DNA of 64,000 nt from Cardiocondyla obscurior (taxonomy: Eukaryota > Arthropoda > Insecta > Hymenoptera > Formicidae): NCBI RefSeq assembly GCF_019399895.1, contig NC_091865.1, forward strand, positions 6,639,001-6,703,000, written 5' to 3'. Every line of letters starts with the position of its first letter. The first letter of the stretch is position 1. The notes under the pieces are model-generated. The model searched no databases. It was given only the letters and a program-made list of their open reading frames with translations, and was not told where the DNA came from. A program made the translations under genes and the position numbers. Positions 22,901 to 34,900 of this stretch are shown piece after piece.

Positions 22901-25900
22901 TTTTGATCCGGCATTTTATTCGTATCATAACTAGAATAATAAAAAAAGTTTTCAATATATTTCTAATTTACTAATAAATTAATTTTATTTGTACTTTATT
23001 ATTTTTTACATACTCATTTATACTCATTTTTGACGAGATTTCTGACCAAAGGCGAGCGTATTTCACAGGAGTTACTTGTTCCTGCGGATCTCTGTCTACA
23101 TGAAGATGTAGCATTAATCGGCAAAATGATGCACGCAATTCATAAGGTACTGTTTCATCTTCCATACATCTGCAAAAAACATAATCGTTATTAAATTCAG
23201 ACATATAACTTTAAAAATATTCGTTACACTAAATTAATATACTTACTTAAGTATAAGATCAATATCCAAGTGTGGTGACAAATTATTTAACGCTAAATAT
23301 TGTCTATTCAAGCACATATTACTAAAAAGATTTAATTGATGCCTGTAATAGTCTAATATCGCTGCGTCTTGCACGTTTCCCATTTTTGCTCCTCGTGACA
23401 GCTCACTCAAAGACATTGATTTCTATATTAAACAAAATTTATAATATATTCTATTTACCATTTTAAATAAACTTTTAATTAAGTGTACTTACGGTTCCAT
23501 TATTCCATTCCAATACGACTTCAAACTCTTCTATAATAGTAATTCTTGGTTCCCCATTTTCTTGCTTCTCATCGATATCTTCAACTTCTACTTGGGTCTT
23601 CACCATTCTAAAGTAAATAAGATGTATCAGAGAAATTAATACCGTTTATTTTTTTTATCGTACTTACTTTGTTCCTATCAGAATATCTTTGTTCTTTTCA
23701 CTAAGTACGCTTTTGCAAATCAATTCCTGTGTTACGGCTATTGCTTTTTTATTAGAGATACATAAATCTGACAAGTAATCCAAAAATCTCGATTCCCAGT
23801 TGCGCATATTTTTTCTAACAAGACCCACAAATGTTTCTATTTCAGCAGCTGTAATATGTTTTTCCAATAACTTTCTGTTATTATGTAAAAGCGCAGTTAT
23901 AGTATCTTCCGCCAGAATATCGTAGCCAATTTGTTTTTGCATGAAGGCAAAATGTTTTGCAATATATTCCTAAAAAGAAAAAAAAAAATAAAATAAAATA
24001 AAATACTTATGTAGTAATATAATTTACAAAATAATGTAATGCATCGTGTGAAATCACAGTACTTGATTCTTTCTATAATCCTGTTGAGAAAGTCTGAGTA
24101 TTCGGTAGCACAAACGAAATATGTATTTATATGGAGCGTGCCTCGGATCGTTAAGCTCCTCTATCCTAAGAAATGGTCCCTCGCCCTCCACAGATTCCAA
24201 GAATGGAGCCTGTAAATTGAGTGTCTTGAAATACTCTCGTTTTCACTGACATTTCTATGCGAGCAATGTTATGTTAAAATACCTGCAGTATTTTGAATAA
24301 TTGGCCAAGAATGTACTGTTCGCGCAATAATTTTTGACGATCTCGTACAGCATTTGAAACGATTAATTCTAAAGCTTCAGATTTATTTTGCTCGCTTTCT
24401 AATCCAGCTATGAAGTACACGATGTCTTGAAGCAAGCTAGTGACGGCTCTTCGTTCATTGTGCGAGATTGTTCCTTTTTCCAGCTTGCTGTTCATCGCCG
24501 TTAACACTTTGCAGGCGTCATTCGCAAAATCTAAATCGCGTACTTCGACCGGTGACACAGATCTTAAAGCGAAAGCTTCTTTATCCTCTTTACTAGTTGC
24601 ACAACCCACCTAACAAATAATTCAAAAAGCCAAAGTAATATAATTATTTTTTTTAACAAACTTTATTTACAATATCTGACGCAGGCAAATTATAATCGCT
24701 AAAATACTTTATAGTACCTTCGACATCACGGGCTTTTCGTCGTCTTTATCAATCGGTACGCTTGTTGAGTGGACCCAAGTATTTGTGCATATATGATGTA
24801 ATCTGACAAAGGACGATTGCGGAACCAAACTATCGCCCCGCGTTAGAGTTGTGGGATCTAACTCAAATAACGAGCTAATCTCGTTACTGTGAGGCACCGA
24901 TACTAGTCTGAAGACCGCTCCAGATGAATCTAATAAATCATCGCAATACAATTTTTTTTATTTTTACATTATTTTTACAAACAATTTACTCTGATTTGAT
25001 TAATCGCAAGTATAAAATATTTTTAAAATAGACATATGTATTACTACAAGTCATAATCAATTATTTTTTAAATTAAATGTATTAATATATTTTAGTATAC
25101 TTATTTCAAAATATCTGTATGCCATACCGCGTTTGCCTTTCACGGGTTCCCGTAGTTCGTCCGCGTCAACCTCAGCGGCGAGGTACTGGCCAGTTGCTAG
25201 ATGTTTAAATCTGAAAAGTGAATTCCAGTGGCCGGCACCGCCTCTGCACGGATCGTGCTGGACCACCTATTCAATAAATAAACAGCATTCATTACTTACA
25301 AAAAACAATTGCGCCAAGAGCCCAAGCGGCATGAATTGCACTTTCCCGAAACAAATATTTGAACAGTAAAATATAAAAGGTCGATTTCAACTGTGGCACG
25401 TTAAAAATAGACACAACATTTATACAACCGTGATTAGTTCACTACCTCGACTTCCCACAGGGCTTTACTGCTAGTAGCCGCGGTAGCGCTGGTCCTCCCC
25501 GTTGTCCTGAGAAACACGTGTTGCTTTTTCTTGTACTCGTCCATGGTCAAAAACTTTTCTTGCTCCGCGTGAAAGAGCCGCACCACGTCGCCGCCCTTGA
25601 GAATCTCTTCCTGGTTCTCTCGGTGTTCCATAAAGAGAGTCACTTTCCACGAGGTGGATAGGTTTACGACGTTGACCTCTTTGCAGCCGGGATTATCGCT
25701 CAGCTCGTAATTAGCGGCCACGTGGAGGCCTTGGCGACCCGCGTTCACCGGCTCCAAGATCACCTTGTCGCCGACGACCACGCTGTCGCCGTCGCTACGC
25801 AGCTTGTAAAACGGCATTATGTAAAGCCACGAGCCTTCATTTCCGTTCGCGTCCAAATAAACCCTCATCGCGTTCTTCTCCAGCAACGCCGGCAGCCTCT

Positions 25901-28900
25901 TATTCACCGTCAGAAACTTGTTTGACTTGAGATGCAACAACTGTCCCGCAAAAGAGTAAACGTTAAATAATTGTATGTGCACGACGCGTATAATTATAAT
26001 GTGAATTTATTTATAAACCCGCCGATAAAATTACTTTCTAAAATTAATCATCTATACGCGAACGACGTATGTTACACGCATACGTATGCATTATACAACA
26101 TTCGCGTTGTGTAATTCGAATGAGTTTCTATTGGATTACAATAAATTATTACGCGAGTTAAGTAGAATATAAAAATTAATAGCAGAATATAAAAAAAGTA
26201 ATAATCTAATAATTACATAATTACGCTATTCACGACAAAATACCTAACGTAAGTCGAGATAATACGAAGCGAGGGTGACTAATTAATTCATGTGATGCAT
26301 CAATGAGAGATAAGAGAATCGATAATTCAATAGAATGTAATACATTATGGCGGAAATTAATTTTAGCGTCCACCACCTTCGCTGCGATCAAAGATGCTAT
26401 CTATAACGCATCGCGGCAAGCGGTATAATATTTTGCAGTGTAATTATCAAAGGCGATCCTTTAATACTTTTTTAGCAACAACCGTCCTACAAGCGGAATT
26501 CAATTATCTGCCGGACAATTTTCCCTACAACTTAACAAACAACTTAACGCCGTTTCTATTTTCCGACGTAGCGACAATACAGCGAGGTAGAAAACCGCAT
26601 TAATTGACAAACATTTATCTATGCAAGGGAGATAACCACGTCAATATGATAGATATACCAAACTGTTTTTATAATCGCTTTGCGAAAAAAGGAATTATCG
26701 AGAAGAAAACCGCTCCCCTAACGATATTGATAAATCTATTATTATTCATATTGCCACTTTACGTTATAAGAATGTTTTACGCGGTCAAGCATAAAAGCGT
26801 TCAGAAGACACTTTAATGAAACAATGTCACTTGCAAGAGATTTTTCTTCGGGAAAGAAAAGATTTATTTCTTACCTGAACGACGTTACCGTAGGAAACCA
26901 CGGATCCCAGCAGCTTTTTATTTTCAGTCTCATTTTGCTTCTTCTCGATTTCAGCCGCGTGCTGCGATAAAAATAAATCTCATTGTTTTAATGGCAATCG
27001 TGCAAAAAAAAAATAAAAAAATAGTTTTATGTAACGCTGTGAAAACCCAACGGCAATGTTACGTACTTTTTAAATAGTATATTTGTTGGTAATTAAAAAT
27101 TATCGGATAATTTATAACACGCTGGGAATGTATTATCTTCCTTTCGATTAAAAAAAAGAAAATAAAAAAAAAATTTTTTAACTGGAGAACCGGAAACAAC
27201 CGAGCATTTTATACGCAAAGAAAAAAAAATGCAATTTTAATCAGCAAACCGGTCACAACATTAAATAACCGGTTGGACATTCTCGTATTTATAATTTATG
27301 TGGAATGTTCATATTATCATGCATGTAGATATAGGTAGTCTTAAAGTTGGTTTACAAACGTAACGTTGTTAACTTAGAAATATGTAAGAGAAGTAGGTGC
27401 TTGTATGGGAGACTTTATAAATGCAACGCCTTAAATTAATTGTAATTATTTATTTTTTTTATTTTGTAATTATAATTAATAAGCTTCTTTCGCAACTCAC
27501 ATGAAGTCTTTTGAGCAAGATGGCATCTGTGCCCGAGCTCGCGCTTTGTTTCGCTGCTTTCCAAAATTGCTTTTGGGCGGAATATCGATTCATAGGACAT
27601 ATTTTGAAGAGGCAATCTGAAAAAGTAAATAATTGCTATTGCACTCGATATATATATTTTTTTTTTCTAAATTTAATATGTTGTTTGCTTTAATTTTCAC
27701 GGATCAATGTTTAGAAAGATAAATCTGAAAAATCCACCAATTTATTAACATTGATTTTCAATTTAAGATAGTCTCAGCGATGCAATTTACCTCGAAATTT
27801 CTTTGGCGGATTTGACAAATCTCCAGCTTCGGGACATACTACGCATCTGTCGTCGACCAGCCTGAAAATAAAATTCATTGTTAACCGATATGCAAAGTAC
27901 ATTGTAAACTGAATAAATAAAGAAATACATTTCGCGAAGTCTCTTATTTACGAGAAAATAAATAAAACGAGTCTATCTTTTTTCCAAGCAAGAGGCAATT
28001 GTCAGTACATGAATTACGCCGTATATCGTAAATACACTCACTGAATATTTATCACGCGTTAACGTTACGCTTTTCATTTTTTTTACTGTTTAGTCTAATC
28101 ATTTTTTGCAATATTGTGTGCCACGTAATACTGATAATACATGATGTTCCAACGTGAAACTGACATAACGGCCACGCCTTTGGTTTGGCAGCTATGCAAT
28201 ACCAGCATCGCAGACGAGCCATCGTTAAATAAATGTGGTCTAGATGAGGTGAGGCGGAAATATAGGTCGATATTGAGGCAGGCTCTGGATTGCCCCGTTT
28301 CCCAACTTTAAAATCACAACGTGAATAAAGGCGAAAGAAAAAGAGAAAGAAAAAAAAAAAGAAAGAGAGAGAGAGAGAGAAATTTTTATATCGCGCGTAA
28401 TCCATGCGTAAAGAGCTGCCATAAAAGCTTTTCTTTAACGCTATAAGACACCCGTAAAACTGAAAAATTTATCTTACATACATAAAATTTTCCGTTACAT
28501 TCCCGTTCTTACGTACGTATCACGATCGTAAAATTTTATCGCGATTGTTGCATAAAAAATAAAATTAAATAAATAAATAAAAAGCATATAACGATCATTA
28601 ATTCGCAAATTCAATTTTTTACATTAGACGCCGCATGGCGTATACGTGATTTATCGTCGTTTCGCGGAGGAAAAAAAAAGTTACAGTGGAAATGTCGAAG
28701 TAGAACGTGGTGTCATTTTGCGGCGACAAAAGACGCGATCGCAGCTCGGCGGACATTAAGCGTGTGCTATTGATCCGACTATCTCGCGTTAATAGAAAGT
28801 CGAGATGATCCCACGTCTTGCATAATATAATCGCGCGAGAGCCTAAAGGCGAATAATTAGAAACCCTGTCAGATCGAGCGCGCTTAAAATTCGTATATAA

Positions 28901-31900
28901 AGTCGGACCGACCGTCGCCGAGAAACAACGGCAGTGGAAAACGTAATTCGCAGCTATCGCACGCTCGGATTGCGGCTCAATCTCAAGTACAAATCGAGAT
29001 ATTATCGCCCGCTTATCTGGGTTTATACATCAGAAGCCAATAATTAAGATAACGGGCACGGGCTAAATATCAACGTCGATTAACATTTTATTAATTAAAT
29101 ACGTATTGTAAGCCATATCAGGATATATTTTCGGAATGTAAATCATCGTCTTTATCGCGCTGCATATATTGATATTAATTGTTTACTGCCAACATTCATA
29201 AATCGTAGTCTATCCGCATTTTTCTTTGCCGATTTTGAAACCGCGCTTTTCAAATTGCATCGTTTTCTGATAGCCGGTGAAAACGTTGTTTACGAATCAT
29301 TAAGAGTATATATATATGTATATTTATATATATATATATGTATATTTATATATATATACATATATATTTGCTTCTTTAACTTGCTAACAAGATTACGATT
29401 AGGCTTCTCCCGATAAAAATAAGCCTCTCGCGAGTTGAACGCGACCGTTATTCATGAATTCACATTTCGCCTAAAACTACAGGCAAGAGAAACATCTGCT
29501 ATATTATACGTTAATAAGGAAAGCACATATAACAAGAGAAACATATGTACGAATTATGTATTTGATCTTACGTTAGCCGTGTCGACTTTAGTGACAAGTT
29601 ACGTCGCGTGGTTGATTATCATCATTTTTATATTATCGCGAATTCGGTTATTATTATTAAAACAACTCACAAAAAACGTATTTATTGAATTTTAGCTTAA
29701 ACTATAAACTGCACAATTAACGTTAAATTATACAGAAAACTTTAGTCTCTCGTAAAATAAAAATTAATAAAATATAAAACGTGGAAAAATAATTATAAGC
29801 CTTTCGTAAAGACGGCATTTTATATGTCTGCATTAACATCACTTTTGCGGAAGGTCGGTATAACGCAAATTGCGTTACACCCTTTACTCTAGTTGCCTTT
29901 ATGCAGAAAAATTAACAGTTAACGGAGTAAAAAGCATAAAGATTTGAAATGTCAAGCGGCAAAATTTCAAAGGGCACATATCATTTTCAGGTACCTTTGG
30001 TTGTAACAAAAAATAAAATTGCACGATTTCTATTCTCGCGAAACATCCAATTACTTGCAACGAATTTAATATCATTCGCAGTGCACGACCGGCGGAATCA
30101 TCGATTCTTTTCACACTGAAAAGTACGCGTCAAGTAATGGAACCCTTTGGAGTGCTCGACGTGAAAGGGACAATATATGAGCTGCAGGATAAAATCAGAG
30201 CGTTTGAACCACCAAACGAAGAACTCCATCCATTCGGTGTACAAACACGGTGACAGAGCTCCCGTATGCACTGTCGCACGCGTGTTTGTGGCGCATAGCC
30301 GCAAATGCGTGTGTACTTGACGTGATTAACGGCGGTGCTTTGCGTAGTCGTGATTAACGACGCTTTACGTTTCCGATGCCGCAACGAGGACAGTAAAATG
30401 TGAATTCGCTCCATCTTACGTAACGGGTCAAAACAGATATCTAACGCGAAAGATATCTCTAGCCTTTTAATTTCTTTTACGGATAAAATCATTTTGTCCT
30501 ACATTTCTCGAGAAGCACCGCCTTCCAAATCGCACCGCCTGACCACATCGGGTCTTAATAGCAACGCCAAAAGAAAAAAGTAACATAAAAAAACTTAACT
30601 CGTTGTGTTTTGTTCTATCTTTTTAAATAACGCTTTTCTTTTTATCTTTATTAAGCATTATTAAAGTCCTTGCACGCAATTTAATAAGATAATCACCGTG
30701 CATAATAATGTGTTGTAATTTTTTACTTAAAAGCTCAGATTTATAACAAAAATAAAGAAGTTTCTAAAGAAACCGAACTTTTAACTTTTATTATTAGATG
30801 ATTACAATCTGATCGGCTAAAAAACTTTAATAAAAATAAAGTAAGACTCAGTCTTTATAAGAAGAGAATTAAAAAATATCGAGTAATTTTTTTCTTTTTT
30901 TTAAATAAAATTTTACTTAAAAATGTTCATGCGGCTTTTCAGAGAGAAATATAAAAGTATAATATACAAAGACCCTCTTTAATTCTCGATAAGATGTTAT
31001 CTCTTAAAGCTTAATCGCGCTTAAAAATATCTTGCACAAGTCTGTGTTACGAATATTGTGATGTAACACAATACAGAGATAGACCTTTGTTAATTCTTCT
31101 GTAATTTTTTTTTTCTCTTTGCCACGTTCTTTAAAAAACCTATTTTGCCCGGAATATTACAAATATTTATATGTACCACGTGAAAATACGCAGCCTTGAA
31201 ACATCGTGGCGCGATTTAACAACGGCTGCGCGAGTGACAAAGCTACTCGAGACAAAGCTGCGGGAGACGTTCGTAATTACTTTTTAAACGAACAAATTAT
31301 TTTCGAATGAAATACGAGAATGGAAGATGTCGGGAAATTAGCTGGGGTTTCAGCAGATGAGACGTGACTGCCAAAGCAAGGGCGCAATTCGAAATGTTAT
31401 TTCGATCAGAAGACGCCACGACGAACTATAGGATAACACACACGTACAACACGTACAAAATCCGATATTGTTATTTCTAGCGACACCGTGTCACCGTTGC
31501 CGCTCCGCATCGAGCGCAGCTGGGATTACAAGAGGATCATCGCCGTTGTTACCGTAGTTGTTGCTGTGTTTGTTGTTGGAGTATCAGAAATGAAGCGGAA
31601 GGCGAGCAACTCGGGCGTGAGCAAAATTGCAAATATAAATTCTTTAGGTGGCGAAGATGCACGCGACGCTCCTACATTTTTATCTGTCGAAGCGGTTGAT
31701 AAATATTTAAAAGAAAAAAACAAAAGAAAAATGAAAGGAAAAGAAAAGAAATTAAAAATTTACTCTACGAATTCAAAAGCGACGCAATCAAAATGTGTAA
31801 TTACTGTTCGCGTCGGTGAAACGATGAAAACAACATTAATTATACACCCGGTGTAATTAATATTGAAAGCGGAGATGCCAAAATAATACGGCAGACGATG

Positions 31901-34900
31901 CATGTGCGATCGATTATCATGATTCATTATCAATGAAATATTATGATTAATAATTAACAAGCCTTTGATATCCAAATTTAGCAAGACTTCTATGGTAGTA
32001 GTTTGAATATAATATCCGGTATATCGAGATTCTGTCATTAATAAATACATACGCAACTTATTTATACACGCGCGATACGCGCGTTTGCATACAAACGGAA
32101 GATGCGTTAAATTACGGTCCGCAAATTAACACGAGAATTCTCAAATCTACCCGAGCTCTTAATAAACATCTTCACCACCATTGCGATGCCGGAACGGCAA
32201 TAAAAACGTCAAATAACGCTCTGATAGCGCTTAAAAACGTTTCCGTATTTATAGCGCGCACATGATAATGCGAAGTAATATATATGCCCCTATTTTATCA
32301 ATATCCAATACAACAACGTTGAAATACCTGTCGCAAAGACGAAGAAGCGAGCACAATGAAAACATGTATGCCCCGAAATATAATATATCGCGTGCTGATC
32401 AATGAAAGCGCAACGTTACAACGCGCTGAGAAAAAAAGAAAGTTTAGCCTAAACAACTTTATTAATTTCTAACGAATAGATATAATTAACTCGACCATTA
32501 TAGGGAATAACGGAGATTGATGAAATCGACTGTATTTAATCATCAGAAAAAATCTTAAAGTCAAAGCTGAAGCCAAAAGTAACTGGCATATTTCTCTCAT
32601 CGGTGAGTTCGGGAAATTAAGCTCGCGAATTTAAATGAGCCGATTTCGCGTTTAATTATTTTTCACGCCCGCCGTTTTACTGTCGCGGCGTCACGCGGCA
32701 TTAATAACCGGCCTTTTCATCCGCGGCAAGTTACCGCGCCGATTGTCACCGCGATGAGAGCGACAGATACACGCGGTATCGTCGACGCTGCGCCACGAGA
32801 GAAATCAAAATTAGTTGCTCTGTCAACGGCACCGTAACCGCTCGGCGATGCGTGCAATTGCGTGATTAAATCGGGTATCACGTTATCCGCACTCGGCCCA
32901 TATCACTCTCGCAAAATCGAGTGAATCCTGAAACGCCGCAGATCGATTTCACGCTTCTCCTCTCGCGAAATCGTCGTAACACGGCAAAATTAGCCCGAGA
33001 TGCGTAATAACGGCGTATGAAATAACGGAGTTCCTATATCGAACGCCATCGCTTCGCAGGAATCTCGCATTATCACGCACCGCGATCTCCCTGCGTATGA
33101 ATAATATTACGAAAATTATTATACCGGTAGCAAACTTTTCCCCCCTTTCCCTCCTCCCATCAACTCCCGACACGTAACAATTGCGCAAGAGACAGTACAA
33201 CGCTATCGAGCGCGGGTATTGTGAGTAAACGTAAATGCAGCGAAGCTCATGTCGAGCGACGGTCGTATTACGTACAGCATCCCGGAATTATTATACACCA
33301 GCGATACGACGCTGATTTATGGCGCTCGTGCGTCAAAACGCACAATCACAACGAGTTCTGGAACGAACTGGTTTAGGCGCTGAAGTGACAATACGAATTA
33401 ATGATCGTCGCAAATTCATCCAACACGACAGCGGGACTACCATCTCGCAATTATCAGAAGGAGTTACAACATCTACGATGCGAAAGGGGCTTATCGAGCT
33501 TTACTGGTGGCGCGAAGCGATCGAAATATATCAAAGCGACGGCGCGAGCTTGCAAGTGATCGTCTTTAAAAGTTAATCTTACAAGCCTGTCATCCGAGTT
33601 AATCTTACATAATTCGTCGTCTTGCACAGACCGATTATTACACTGGCGGTAAAATTCCGGTTTAAGATTTGTAAACATTTATAATCTCGACGAGCTTTGT
33701 CTATAAAATTTTAAGCGGACGTGTTTGCGCGAACGCTATAACACTATCAGCTTGAATGTCATCTTTGCGGATTTGATCGCGGATGACACATCGATCGCAC
33801 GCACGAATTATTAATCTCGAAATTATTATAATCGACGTACCAGCTAGAATGATTTATAGAACGATTCATCACCAAACGTGTTTCTCTATAGAAACTTTTA
33901 TTCTCTAAAATTATCTCAAATCGTTACACGAGGAATGTAATAATTTTTAATGTTGTGCAACACTTCTCGTTTTCATCGAACGTAAGATTCGTTAATTAAG
34001 AGAAACGGGACATAAGGACGTCCTGCCAAAGTCACGTTGGGTTGAACTTCAAGAAGACGCTATCCCTAATTCTTACGATTTTAATACAAACAGCGCAACA
34101 AAGGCTCATATATATTTTATCAAGAGTATAACGCTATAAGTCACTATTAAGAGAATACGAGCTTTTCGAAGAAGTCCCGAGGTCGTTGAATAATCTGCAA
34201 GTTATAGAATTCATAGGAAAACAGTCGCGGCGTCCAACGAAACGCAGAATTTAACGAGGATCTCTGCTCACCGGAGAATAAGGGCAATCTTATCACGACT
34301 ATAATCGCGCTTCTGGAAATAGTCCCGTCATCAATGCCGTTAAATTCTCAGAATAAAGTGGGTACGCGGATGCCCGTGACAGTTATTACCAATGATTTCG
34401 CGCGCCGACGCTTTTATCGAGCCACAAATTAGGGCCTTTTCATTAGCGGGCGCTAGGAGATCACGGCCGGAATCGAGGCACGTGTGCCCTCATCTCGATC
34501 AATCTCGTGCCCCGCGTCACGCCGTAACGGAACGCCGTAATTAGGAAAGTGAAAGGCGGCACGCAACGCGTCTCTCGTCGCGTGTTTGCATATACAACTC
34601 GTGCGTGTAGTCGCGATAAATTTAAACGCTTCAAAATTGAAAAGTTTGGTAAAGAAGAATAAAAATACTTCTAAAACATGAATTTGACGTTCTTTTTACA
34701 TGCAACTGTTATATCTGCAACTGAAACGTAAAACCCGAACCTTGACAGTTCGTTGAAATTCTCTTTTTTCCAGACTGAAAAACATTCAAAATCGCAAGCA
34801 CGCATTTAATATCAAATAAAAATTTAAAAAAGAAAAAGCTATTTTTAGCGAGATCTGTGCAGATTATGTTGCTGTAAACCGCAGATATAAATCCATCTAG

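Noticed and set aside
24930..25127. Possible SI-type splice insert in the Itpr intron at the SI position
   Set aside because: The intron is 198 nt, AT-rich, and holds no open segment with both splice sites.
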